Source of the DNA: Hymenobacter lapidarius
GTDB taxonomy: Bacteria; Bacteroidota; Bacteroidia; Cytophagales; Hymenobacteraceae
Direction: 5' to 3'
Length of the DNA: 53,134 bases
Assembly (NCBI RefSeq): GCF_001816145.1
Contig: NZ_MDZB01000103.1
Location: forward strand, 1 to 53,134
The first letter of the stretch is position 1. Every line of letters starts with the position of its first letter. Positions 7,868-16,161 of this stretch are shown here, piece after piece. Below the pieces are notes generated by a model. That model was given only the letters and a program-made list of their open reading frames with translations. It was not told where the DNA came from and did not search any database. The position numbers and the translations under genes are program-made.

Positions 7868-8837
7868 GGCCGGCATCGTGGGCGGGGCCGGCTACACGGC
7901 CGGCGAGTTGATTCGCATTCTGCTGCACCACGACTTCGTGGAGCTGGGCGGCATCGTAAGCTCATCGAACGCGGGCAACCCGGTGCACCAGGTGCACGAC
8001 GATTTGGTGGGCGAAACCGACCTGACCTTTGCCTCCGAGCTGGCCGGCGACGAGGACGTGGTGTTTCTGTGCCTGGGCCACGGCAATTCCAAAGCCTGGC
8101 TGCACAAAAACACCCTGCCCGCAACCACGCACATCATCGACCTGAGCAACGATTTCCGCCTCACGGCCGATGCCGAGTTTGCCGGCCGCGAGTTCGTCTA
8201 TGGCCTGCCGGAGCTGAACAAAAGCCGCATCCAGCAGGCCCAGAGCATTGCCAATCCCGGCTGCTTCGCCACGGCCATCCAGCTGGCGCTGCTGCCGCTG
8301 GCCCAGGCCGGCCGGCTCACCGACGACATCCACGTGTCGGCCATCACCGGCTCGACCGGCGCGGGCCAGGGCCTCTCGGAAACGGTGCATTTCTCGTGGC
8401 GCAGCAACAACGTGTCCATCTACAAGCCCTTCACGCACCAGCACCTGGGCGAAATCGGCGAGAGTCTGGCGCAACTGCAGCCGCAATCCGCGGCGGAAAT
8501 TCACTTCATCCCCTACCGCGGCAATTTCGCGCGGGGCATTTTCGCCAGCGTCTACACGCCCTCCGATTTGACGCAGGACGAAGCGCGGGAGATGTATAAG
8601 CAGTTTTATGCTGACGCGCCGTTCACCGCGGTTTCGGACAAGGAAATTCATTTGAAGCAAGTGGTGAACACCAATAAATGCCTGCTGCATGTGCAGAAAC
8701 AGGGCAAGCAATTATTAATTACCTCGGTAATTGATAATTTGGTGAAAGGCGCGTCGGGCCAGGCGGTGCAGAACATGAATTTGCTGTTTGGCCTGCCGGA
8801 AACGACGGGGTTGATGAGTAAGGCTTCGTTTTTTTAG
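7857..8837 (+). CDS. argC: N-acyl-gamma-glutamyl-phosphate reductase
   Basis: NADPH-dependent reduction of the acylglutamyl phosphate made by ArgB to the semialdehyde. The 326-residue protein begins with the dinucleotide-binding turn AGIVGGAGYTAGELIRIL. It contains the catalytic Cys in IANPGCFATAIQL and the HFIPYRGNFARGIFASVYT region of the C-terminal domain. The start lies inside the last codons of argG. The next gene is an AT-rich lipoprotein gene that interrupts the path to argD. Confidence 0.96.
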   Translation: MEIKAGIVGGAGYTAGELIRILLHHDFVELGGIVSSSNAGNPVHQVHDDLVGETDLTFASELAGDEDVVFLCLGHGNSKAWLHKNTLPATTHIIDLSNDFRLTADAEFAGREFVYGLPELNKSRIQQAQSIANPGCFATAIQLALLPLAQAGRLTDDIHVSAITGSTGAGQGLSETVHFSWRSNNVSIYKPFTHQHLGEIGESLAQLQPQSAAEIHFIPYRGNFARGIFASVYTPSDLTQDEAREMYKQFYADAPFTAVSDKEIHLKQVVNTNKCLLHVQKQGKQLLITSVIDNLVKGASGQAVQNMNLLFGLPETTGLMSKASFF

Positions 8838-8844
8838 AAACACT

Positions 8845-9396
8845 ATGCACCTTATTCTTCTCAGTGTCGTCTTTCTGGCTTTTTGTGGACTTACCAGTTG
8901 CAATAATCAAGACAGTTTTGACAAACACAACCCAAAATGGATTACATATAAGTTGTATGACTATTGGGTGTTTGACGCGCCCAAAGGAGCAAAAATCATT
9001 TATCAACAAGGAATAGACTCAACACCAGGCAGTATTGCATTAGCAGCAAACGATTCTGTGATTCTAGAATTTGATAGTGGCTTTGAGTCATCTGTTATCG
9101 ACACAATCTGCGACTTAGGAAGTGAAACAGTATACGCTAAACGGCGAGTTGCGAGAGGTGATTACAAATATTTGAACAAGCCAGATACGTTACATCAAGC
9201 ACGAATTGATACAGTTAATGGGCTGGCAGCAATCACAATTGTACCTGTGAAGACTGGTGTTGGAATAACCAAAGTAACTATTTCGAATTGTAGCTCTAAT
9301 CGATGGCTTGCTATTTCAGGCAAAAATATTCCTTATAATAAGCAGGAATTAATACTGAAAATATACGCAAGCATACGGCAGGTAAAGTCAAAATAA
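8845..9396 (+). CDS. AT-rich putative lipoprotein, function unknown
   Basis: A 183-residue protein with an N-terminal hydrophobic segment ending in a lipobox (FLAFCGLTSC, Cys about residue 19), so likely a lipoprotein. I recognise no family. The mature part is hydrophilic, with few charged clusters, and looks like a small beta-rich domain. Base composition is clearly more AT-rich than argC and argD on either side, and codon use follows (many TTA, AAA and AAT). This suggests recent acquisition. It sits 7 bp after argC and 33 bp before argD in the same direction, so it is probably transcribed with the arg operon. No flanking palindrome is visible. Confidence 0.8.
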   Translation: MHLILLSVVFLAFCGLTSCNNQDSFDKHNPKWITYKLYDYWVFDAPKGAKIIYQQGIDSTPGSIALAANDSVILEFDSGFESSVIDTICDLGSETVYAKRRVARGDYKYLNKPDTLHQARIDTVNGLAAITIVPVKTGVGITKVTISNCSSNRWLAISGKNIPYNKQELILKIYASIRQVKSK

Positions 9397-9429
9397 GGCC
9401 TTTTTTGTAGTTTAACTGCTGAATTCAAC

Positions 9430-10608
9430 ATGGAGCTTTTCAACGTCTATCCTCTCGTCAACATCATGCCCGTGCGCGCACTTGGCGCGAAACTTTGGGA
9501 CGACCAGGGCCAGGAGTACCTGGATTTCTACGGCGGCCACGCCGTGATTTCCATCGGCCACAGCCACCCGCACTACGTGCAGCGCCTGACGGCGCAGCTG
9601 CAAAACATCGGCTTCTACTCTAACTCGGTGCAGATTCCGATTCAGCGCGAGCTGGCCGAAAAGCTGGGCCGCGTGTCGGGCTACCCGGATTACGCGTTGT
9701 TTCTGTGCAACTCCGGGGCCGAGGCCAACGAGAATGCGCTGAAGCTAGCCTCGTTCCACACCGGCAAAAAGCGGGTCATCGCCTTTCGGGGCGCGTTTCA
9801 CGGTCGCACCTCGGGCGCGGTAGCCGCCACCGACAACCCCAAGATTGTGGCCCCCTTCAACGCCGACCACGCCATTTCCTTTGTCAATTACGACCTGAAA
9901 GCAGTGGCCGAAATCCTGCGCGGCGGCGATGTCTGCGCCGTGATTATCGAGCCGATTCAGGGTGTGGGCGGCATCATCAGGCCTTCCGATGACTTCCTGC
10001 AGGGCCTCTCGCTGCTGTGCGGCGCGCACAACGCGCTGCTGATTGCCGACGAGGTGCAGAGCGGCTACGGGCGCAGCGGCGAGTTCTTCGCCCATCAGCA
10101 CGCTGGCATCCGGCCCGATATCATTGCCGTGGCCAAGGGCATGGGCAACGGCTTCCCCATCGGCGGCATCCTGATTGCGCCCGCGCTGCCAGCCTCCTAC
10201 GGCCTACTGGGCACCACTTTCGGCGGTAACCACCTGGCCTGCGCCGCCGCCCTGGCCGTGCTCGAAGTCATTGAGCAGGAAGATTTGGTTGCGCACGCCG
10301 CCGAGCTGGGCCACTACCTGCGCACGGAACTCGAAGCCAATTCCGGGGCCGAGGAAATTCGCGGCCGCGGCCTGATGGTGGGTATTCAGTATGATTTTCC
10401 CATCAAGGAAATCCGCGACAAGCTGCTGACGGAGCATCATATTTTCGTGGGCAATGCTTCCGACCCTACGGTGCTCCGGCTGCTGCCGCCGCTGAATATC
10501 ACGCGGACGGAGGTTGATATGTTTTTGGCGGCGCTGTATGCCATCACCCCACCCCCTAGCCCCCTCCCCTCCGGGAGAGGGGGAACTAGCTCTAAAATTA
10601 GTCTCTAG
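9430..10608 (+). CDS. argD: N-acylornithine aminotransferase
   Basis: PLP-dependent class III aminotransferase converting the acylglutamate semialdehyde to N-acylornithine. Landmarks are LCNSGAEANENALKLA (phosphate-binding), AFHGRTSGAVAAT (cofactor-stacking), LIADEVQSGYGRSGEFFAHQ (PLP pyridine Asp) and VAKGMGNGFPIGGIL with the Schiff-base Lys. 392 residues. The last roughly 20 residues (ITPPPSPLPSGRGG and on) do not belong to the family. They are encoded by the palindromic repeat that begins at 10546, so a repeat has replaced the native stop. Confidence 0.95.
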   Translation: MELFNVYPLVNIMPVRALGAKLWDDQGQEYLDFYGGHAVISIGHSHPHYVQRLTAQLQNIGFYSNSVQIPIQRELAEKLGRVSGYPDYALFLCNSGAEANENALKLASFHTGKKRVIAFRGAFHGRTSGAVAATDNPKIVAPFNADHAISFVNYDLKAVAEILRGGDVCAVIIEPIQGVGGIIRPSDDFLQGLSLLCGAHNALLIADEVQSGYGRSGEFFAHQHAGIRPDIIAVAKGMGNGFPIGGILIAPALPASYGLLGTTFGGNHLACAAALAVLEVIEQEDLVAHAAELGHYLRTELEANSGAEEIRGRGLMVGIQYDFPIKEIRDKLLTEHHIFVGNASDPTVLRLLPPLNITRTEVDMFLAALYAITPPPSPLPSGRGGTSSKISL

Positions 10609-10712
10609 TCTCACCCTCTTTGCTCATCCATTTGCATCCAACTAGTTTCTGGTTCTAAAAACTAGAAACTAGTTCCCCCTCTCCCAGAGGGGAGGGGGCT
10701 AGGGGGTGGGGT
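10546..10712. repeat. Palindromic repeat family A, inverted pair between argD and carA
   Basis: Two 44 bp arms (10546-10589 and 10669-10712) are near-perfect reverse complements. Each contains its own internal hairpin of the CCCCCTC...GAGGGGG type. They enclose about 80 bp with further CTAG-rich direct repeats. The left arm lies inside the argD reading frame; the right arm ends 7 bp before the carA start. The same motif recurs at 11810-11851 and 12330-12371. The layout is REP/MITE-like. No transposase is present in the window. Confidence 0.85.
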
Positions 10713-10719
10713 CAATCGT

Positions 10720-11802
10720 ATGAATCAAGTAAAACTCATCCTCTCCGACGGCACCGCCATCTCCGGCGAATCCTTCGGCGCTTTCACCTCCGCCGCCGGC
10801 GAGGTCGTGTTCAGCACGGCCATGACGGGCTACCCCGAAAACCTCACCGACCCGTCCTTCGCCGGCCAGATTCTGGTGCTCACCACCCCGATGGTGGGCA
10901 ACTACGGCGTACCCGGCGAGGAACTCTACGAGTCGATTTCGAAGATTTTCGAGTCCGACAAGATTCACATTGCCGGGCTGGTCGTCAATTATTACTCCGA
11001 GGAGCACAGCCACTGGAACGCCGCCAAAAGCCTCGGCTACTGGCTCAAGGAGTACAACATTCCCGGCATCTGCGGGGTCGATACCCGGATGCTCACCAAG
11101 AAGCTACGCGAGCAAGGCGCTATGCTGGGCAAAATCGTGGCCGAGGACGACGTGCCCTTCCACGACCCCAACCGCGACAACCTCGTGGCGCAGGTGAGCC
11201 CGGCCGGTATCCGGCGCTACGGCGGCGGCCGGCACAAAATCGTGCTCGTGGACTGCGGCACCAAAACCAACATCATCCGCTGCTTCCTGGAGCGCGACGT
11301 GGAGCTGATTCGCGTGCCCTGGGACTACGATTTTACGACCCTGGCCTACGACGGCCTGTTCCTGAGCAACGGCCCCGGCGACCCCAAAATGTGCGAAGCC
11401 ACCATCCGGCACCTGCAAAAGGCCCTGGCCCAGGACCGGCCCATTTTCGGCATCTGCCTGGGCAGCCAGCTCATGGGCCTCGCGGCGGGCGGCGACACCT
11501 TCAAGCTCAAATACGGCCACCGCAGCCACAACCAGCCCGTGAAGCTCACCGGCACCCAGCGCTGCTACATCACCAGCCAGAACCACGGCTTCGCGGTGGA
11601 TACCGAAACACTACCCGCCGAGTGGCAGATGCTGTTCGAGAACCTGAACGACGGCACCTGCGAAGGCATCAGGCACACGTCCAAGCCGTTCTTCTCCACG
11701 CAATTTCACCCCGAAGCCGCCGGCGGGCCGGAGGATACAGAGTTTCTGTTTGATGACTTTTTGAAAGCGGTGACGGAGTATAAGGAGGGGCATACAGCCT
11801 AG
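10720..11802 (+). CDS. carA: Carbamoyl-phosphate synthase small subunit
   Basis: Glutamine amidotransferase subunit that supplies ammonia to CarB. 360 residues. The N-terminal CarA domain contains VFSTAMTGYPE and LTTPMVGNYG, and a class I glutaminase follows. The nucleophile is the Cys in PIFGICLGSQLMGLA; catalytic His and Glu are in STQFHPEA. The residue after ICLG is Ser where many homologues have His or Asn; the catalytic triad itself is intact. carB follows after a small AT-rich gene flanked by family A repeats. The start ATG at 10720 is immediately after a repeat, leaving little room for a leader. Confidence 0.96.
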   Translation: MNQVKLILSDGTAISGESFGAFTSAAGEVVFSTAMTGYPENLTDPSFAGQILVLTTPMVGNYGVPGEELYESISKIFESDKIHIAGLVVNYYSEEHSHWNAAKSLGYWLKEYNIPGICGVDTRMLTKKLREQGAMLGKIVAEDDVPFHDPNRDNLVAQVSPAGIRRYGGGRHKIVLVDCGTKTNIIRCFLERDVELIRVPWDYDFTTLAYDGLFLSNGPGDPKMCEATIRHLQKALAQDRPIFGICLGSQLMGLAAGGDTFKLKYGHRSHNQPVKLTGTQRCYITSQNHGFAVDTETLPAEWQMLFENLNDGTCEGIRHTSKPFFSTQFHPEAAGGPEDTEFLFDDFLKAVTEYKEGHTA

Positions 11803-11809
11803 CGAAACG

Positions 11810-11851
11810 CCTCATCCCCCGGCCCCTTCTCCGAAAAGGAGAAGGGGAGCC
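11810..11851. repeat. Family A palindromic repeat, left copy
   Basis: A 42 bp element with an internal hairpin, CCCCTTCTCC / GGAGAAGGGG around a short loop. It lies 8 bp after carA and is the reverse complement, with few differences, of 12330-12371. Confidence 0.85.
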
Positions 11852-11892
11852 GCGACCACCCAAACATTTTAATTTAATTACTGGACTACATT

Positions 11893-12300
11893 ATGGCTTC
11901 AAACATCAACCTAGAAATCAAAGTAATTAAAAGGTTTGTGAATAAAGCTAAGCGCGAACGTTACATTCAATTCGTCTCATCGGAAAAGAACAGAGCGAAA
12001 TTTATTAAAGACTTATCTCATTATAATTTTCTTGAATCGTCGCTATTTACTCCTGTACGAGGTATCGAAGAACACGAAATTCTAGCGTCTACTGAAAATA
12101 ACGGCATAGCTAATACTACTTGTTATGTTATCAGTGAAAACAAAAGAATAGATGCTAAATTTTTAGATACAAAAGAAACTATAGCGGCAACAGTGGGTCA
12201 CGGAATGGGTACGCTTCTAGTTTTTGGTGACGCTGAAATGATATTCTATGAGTGTGAAACAATGAACATAAGATACATAAGCAAGAAGGTAAGCCAATAA
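11893..12300 (+). CDS. AT-rich small protein between carA and carB, function unknown
   Basis: A 135-residue soluble protein with no signal or membrane segment. It begins with a basic helix (IKVIKRFVNKAKRERYIQFV) and continues as mixed alpha/beta with a late glycine-containing segment ATVGHGMGTLLVFGDAEMIF. I do not recognise the family. It is far more AT-rich than carA and carB. Inverted family A repeats flank it on both sides, so gene plus repeats has the form of a small inserted cassette. It is oriented with the operon. A mobile or toxin-like origin cannot be judged from sequence alone. Confidence 0.75.
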   Translation: MASNINLEIKVIKRFVNKAKRERYIQFVSSEKNRAKFIKDLSHYNFLESSLFTPVRGIEEHEILASTENNGIANTTCYVISENKRIDAKFLDTKETIAATVGHGMGTLLVFGDAEMIFYECETMNIRYISKKVSQ

Positions 12301-12329
12301 TCACTTAACAAGCATTTCCTTAAACGTCT

Positions 12330-12371
12330 GGCTCCCCCTCTCCTTTTCGGAGAGGGGGCCGGGGGGTGAGG
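12330..12371. repeat. Family A palindromic repeat, right copy
   Basis: Inverted partner of 11810-11851, with the hairpin CCCCCTCTCC / GGAGAGGGGG. It ends 18 bp before the carB start and creates a false upstream GTG at 12366. Confidence 0.85.
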
Positions 12372-12389
12372 CGAACGTTGCACGACCTA

Positions 12390-15300
12390 ATGACCAAACC
12401 CAACAAAGTACTCATCCTCGGTTCCGGCGCGCTGAAAATTGGCGAGGCCGGGGAGTTCGATTATTCCGGCTCGCAGGCCCTCAAGGCGCTGAAGGAGGAA
12501 GGCATCCGCACCATCCTCATCAACCCCAACATTGCCACCGTGCAGACCTCCGACGGCATGGCCGACGACGTGTACTTCCTGCCCGTGACGCCCTACTTCG
12601 TGGAGGAAGTCATCAAAAAAGAGCGGCCCGATGGCATTCTGGTGGCCTTTGGCGGCCAGACGGCCCTGAACTGCGCCGTGGCCCTGTACCGCGCCGGCGT
12701 GTTCGAGCAGTACGGCGTGCGGGTGCTGGGCACGCCCGTGCAGAGCATCATCGACACCGAGGACCGGGAGATTTTCAAGGTCAAGCTCGACCAGATTGGC
12801 GTGCTCTCGGCCCGCAGCGTGGCCTGCACGACCATGGAAGCCGCCCTGGCCGCCGGCGAAACCATCGGCTTCCCCATCATCGTGCGGGCCGCGTTTGCGC
12901 TGGGCGGGCTGGGCAGCGGCTTCGCTAACAACATGGACGAGCTGCGGGCCCTGGCCCGGCAATCGTTCACGACTTCGGACCAGATTCTGGTGGAAGAATC
13001 GCTGAAGGGATGGAAGGAAGTGGAGTACGAAGTGGTGCGCGACGAGTTCGATAACTGCATCACGGTCTGCAACATGGAGAACTTCGACCCCATCGGCATC
13101 CACACCGGCGAGAGCATCGTGGTGGCCCCGTCCCAGACGCTGAGCAACCGCGAGTACCACAAGCTGCGCAGCATCGGCATCAAAACCATCCGGCACCTGG
13201 GCATCGTGGGCGAGTGCAACATTCAGTACGCCCTCGACCCCGTTTCTGAAGATTACCGCGTGATTGAGGTGAATGCCCGCCTCTCGCGCTCGTCGGCGCT
13301 GGCCTCGAAGGCGACGGGCTACCCGCTGGCCTTCGTGGCCGCCAAGCTGAGCCTGGGCTACTCGCTGGCCGAGCTGAAAAACAGCGTCACGCAGACCACC
13401 ACGGCCTTTTTCGAGCCCGCCCTCGACTACGTGGTGGTGAAGCTGCCGCGCTGGGACCTGGGCAAATTCTCGGGCGTGAACCGCCAGATTGGCTCGGCCA
13501 TGAAGAGCGTAGGCGAGGTGATGGCGATAGGAAAATCGTTCGAGGAAGCCATCCAGAAGGGCCTGCGGATGCTCGACACCGGCAAGCGCGGCTTCGTGGC
13601 CAACCGGCCCGAAAGCATTGAACCCGACACCATCGACCAGCTCCTGAGCGAGCCGAACGAGGAGCGCATCTTCGCCATAAACAGCGCCTTCGAGGCCGGC
13701 TACTCGCTGGAGCAGGTGCACCAGCTGACCAGGATTGACCACTGGTTTTTGCAGCGCCTGTTCACCATTTTCGAGCTGGGCCAGCGGCTGGCCGCCGGCC
13801 GCGCCACCGGCCTCGATGGCCTGGAAAACAAGCTCTTGCGCGAGGTGAAGCGGGCCGGTTTCTCGGACCAGCAGATTGCCGTGCAGCTGCTGGGCGAAGG
13901 TGATGTGAAGGCAGATGAGCTGCGTGTGCGCGCCCGCCGCAAGGCCCTGGGCGTGCTGCCCGTGGTGAAGCAGATTGACACGCTGGCCGCCGAATTCCCG
14001 GCCAAAACCAACTACCTCTACACCACCTACCACGGCACCGAAAACGACCTGGACCGCGAAACCGCGAAGTCCATCGTGGTGTTGGGTTCGGGCGTGTACC
14101 GCATCGGCTCGTCGGTCGAGTTCGACTGGTGCGGCGTGCAGGCCGTGCAAACGGCCGCCGAGGAGGGCTACAAAACCATCCTCATCAACTACAACCCCGA
14201 AACCGTTTCGACCGATTACGACGTGAGCGACCGGCTCTACTTCGAGGAGCTGAGCTTCGAGCGGGTGATGGACATTCTGGATTTCGAGCAGCCCGGCGGC
14301 GTGATTCTGAGCACCGGCGGCCAGATTCCCAACAACTTGGCCATGCGCCTCGAAGAAGCCCAGGCGCCCATTCTGGGCACCACGGCCGCCCACATCGACG
14401 AGGCCGAGAACCGCCACAAGTTCTCGCGCATCATGGACGAGCTGGGCATTGCCCAGCCGCGCTGGAAGGAGCTGACCTCGCTGGAAGCCATGAACGAGTT
14501 TGTGCGCGAAGTGGGCTACCCGGTGCTCATCCGGCCGAGCTACGTGCTGTCGGGCGCGGCTATGAACGTGGTTTCCAACGCCTTCGAGCTGGAAGAATTC
14601 CTGAAAGCGGCCCGGGAAGTGAGCGCCGAATACCCGGTGGTGGTGTCCGAATTCATGCAGGAAGCCAAGGAAATTGAGCTGGACGCGGTGGCCGACCGGG
14701 GCGAAATCGTGAGCTACGCCATTTCCGAGCACGTCGAGTTTGCCGGCGTGCATTCCGGCGACGCCACCATGTACTACCCGCCCCAGCGGGTGTACGTGGG
14801 CACCATCCGCAAGCTCAAAATCATTGCCGAGAAGGTGGCCCGCCGCTACGAAATCAGCGGCCCGTTCAACATTCAGTTTCTGGAAAAAAACGGGGCCATC
14901 AGCGTGATTGAGTGCAACCTGCGGGCCTCGCGCAGCTACCCCTTCGTGTCGAAAATCTCGGGCAACAACCTCATCAAAAAGGCCACCCAAGTGCTGCTGG
15001 GCAAGCAAGTGCCCCGCGACGAGAGCGAGCGGGTCTACGACCTGCCCTTCGTGGGCGTGAAGGCCCCGCAGTTCTCCTTCACCCGCCTGCCCGGCGCCGA
15101 CCCGGTGCTGCGCGTGGACATGGTGAGCACCGGCGAAGTGGGCTGCCTGGGCGACACCGCCGAGGAGGCCCTGCTGAAAGCCATGCTGAGCGTAGGCTAC
15201 AAAATCCCCGCGAAAACGGTGCTCATTTCCGGCGGCCCCATCCAGTCGAAAGTGGCGCTGCTCTCCGCCACCGAGCTACTGGTGAAGCGCGGCTATCATA

Positions 15301-15620
15301 TTTACGCCACCCAGGGCACCCACCGCTTCTTCGCCGAAAACAGCATCCCCAGCTCGTTGCTATTTTGGCCCGATGATATGCAGGAGCCCAACGCGCTGAC
15401 GTATCTGAAAGAGAAGAAAATCGACCTGGTAATTAATATCCCGAAAAACCTCTCCAAAGGCGAGCTGGATAACGACTACAAAATCCGCCGCACCGCCGTG
15501 GATTCCGGCGTGCCCTTGCTGACGAATGCGCGGCTGGCCAAGGCGTTTATCAAAGCGTTTTGCACGCTGGGAATGAAGGATTTGAAGATTAAGAGTTGGG
15601 GGGAGTATAAGGCGATGTAA
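12390..15620 (+). CDS. carB: Carbamoyl-phosphate synthase large subunit
   Basis: Makes carbamoyl phosphate from bicarbonate, ammonia and two ATP, for arginine and pyrimidines. 1076 residues from the ATG at 12390 (MTKPNKVLILGSGALKIGEA). It has two homologous ATP-grasp halves. The first has EFDYSGSQALKAL and VNARLSRSSALASKATGYPL; the second starts near KSIVVLGSGVYRIGSSVEFD and has IECNLRASRSYPFVSKISG. A C-terminal MGS-like regulatory domain follows (KTVLISGGP onward). The annotated-length frame reaches a GTG inside the family A repeat, which I reject as start. No frame damage seen. Confidence 0.97.
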   Translation: MTKPNKVLILGSGALKIGEAGEFDYSGSQALKALKEEGIRTILINPNIATVQTSDGMADDVYFLPVTPYFVEEVIKKERPDGILVAFGGQTALNCAVALYRAGVFEQYGVRVLGTPVQSIIDTEDREIFKVKLDQIGVLSARSVACTTMEAALAAGETIGFPIIVRAAFALGGLGSGFANNMDELRALARQSFTTSDQILVEESLKGWKEVEYEVVRDEFDNCITVCNMENFDPIGIHTGESIVVAPSQTLSNREYHKLRSIGIKTIRHLGIVGECNIQYALDPVSEDYRVIEVNARLSRSSALASKATGYPLAFVAAKLSLGYSLAELKNSVTQTTTAFFEPALDYVVVKLPRWDLGKFSGVNRQIGSAMKSVGEVMAIGKSFEEAIQKGLRMLDTGKRGFVANRPESIEPDTIDQLLSEPNEERIFAINSAFEAGYSLEQVHQLTRIDHWFLQRLFTIFELGQRLAAGRATGLDGLENKLLREVKRAGFSDQQIAVQLLGEGDVKADELRVRARRKALGVLPVVKQIDTLAAEFPAKTNYLYTTYHGTENDLDRETAKSIVVLGSGVYRIGSSVEFDWCGVQAVQTAAEEGYKTILINYNPETVSTDYDVSDRLYFEELSFERVMDILDFEQPGGVILSTGGQIPNNLAMRLEEAQAPILGTTAAHIDEAENRHKFSRIMDELGIAQPRWKELTSLEAMNEFVREVGYPVLIRPSYVLSGAAMNVVSNAFELEEFLKAAREVSAEYPVVVSEFMQEAKEIELDAVADRGEIVSYAISEHVEFAGVHSGDATMYYPPQRVYVGTIRKLKIIAEKVARRYEISGPFNIQFLEKNGAISVIECNLRASRSYPFVSKISGNNLIKKATQVLLGKQVPRDESERVYDLPFVGVKAPQFSFTRLPGADPVLRVDMVSTGEVGCLGDTAEEALLKAMLSVGYKIPAKTVLISGGPIQSKVALLSATELLVKRGYHIYATQGTHRFFAENSIPSSLLFWPDDMQEPNALTYLKEKKIDLVINIPKNLSKGELDNDYKIRRTAVDSGVPLLTNARLAKAFIKAFCTLGMKDLKIKSWGEYKAM

Positions 15621-15624
15621 TATT

Positions 15625-15724
15625 GAACGTCATGCTGAGCGCAGTCGAAGCATCTCTACCTTCTGGCTAACTCCTGTCGTGAGGACGAAGCGGTAGAGTT
15701 GCTTCAACAAGCTCAGCATGACTG
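15625..15724. repeat. Palindromic repeat family B, full copy
   Basis: The left arm starts GAACGTCATGCTGAGC and ends CATCTCTACC; the right arm is the inverse, GCGGTAGAG to CTCAGCATGAC (15690-15722). It lies 5 bp after carB. Related copies are at 16096-16130 (half) and 32605-32702 (full). Confidence 0.85.
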
Positions 15725-15766
15725 TTTTTATTAGCCCAAACAGCTTCTAATCTTCGCTTCATTCAG

Positions 15767-16030
15767 ATGAATATTTTAACCATTGAAAACGCAGAAAAAA
15801 TTAAATTAGCTGTTCAAATTGAACCTTGGGCAGAGGTATTTTATCTGCGGAAAGGGGATACGTTAAAGCTGCATCAACCTGAAGGATTGCACGGCTACTA
15901 TCATGTCAAGGTGTGGCGCGATGCGGATATTCAATTGTTTGTGGATGGTGAATATGATTATCCCGAAGTATTTATCAATGACCAACCTGCGGAGCCTTGG
16001 AATGACTTCAAGCCGGACGAGTCAGAATAA
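15767..16030 (+). CDS. Small acidic AT-rich protein, function unknown
   Basis: An 87-residue soluble acidic protein rich in aromatic residues (FYLRKGDTLKLHQPEGLHGY, then YHVKVWRDADIQLFVDGEYD). It looks like a compact beta-sheet domain. I recognise no family. It is more AT-rich than its neighbours and lies between a full and a half copy of family B repeats, the same cassette-like arrangement as the gene between carA and carB. A purine-poor leader gives no strong ribosome site. Confidence 0.7.
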   Translation: MNILTIENAEKIKLAVQIEPWAEVFYLRKGDTLKLHQPEGLHGYYHVKVWRDADIQLFVDGEYDYPEVFINDQPAEPWNDFKPDESE

Positions 16031-16095
16031 CTCAGCTACTTTGGGCTGATGTTGTTCTGCCAGCGCATGGCTGGTCTTTATCAGAGTTCAACAAA

Positions 16096-16130
16096 GCGGT
16101 AGAGATGCTTCGGCAAGCTCAGCATGACGT
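16096..16130. repeat. Family B repeat, half copy
   Basis: Only the right arm is present (GCGGTAGAGATGC to CAGCATGACGT). Its internal ATG at 16105 opens a false N-terminal extension of argF'. Confidence 0.8.
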
Positions 16131-16161
16131 TTCTTTGGGCCTCGGCCACTCTCCTAAAACC

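Noticed and set aside
10546..12371. Possible CRISPR or insertion sequence in the arg operon
   Set aside because: The repeats are inverted pairs of unequal spacing with no spacers, and no transposase or Cas gene is present.
12387..15008. 873-residue minus-strand ORF
   Set aside because: It is exactly antisense to carB, whose product is complete and recognisable. It results from GC-biased third positions.
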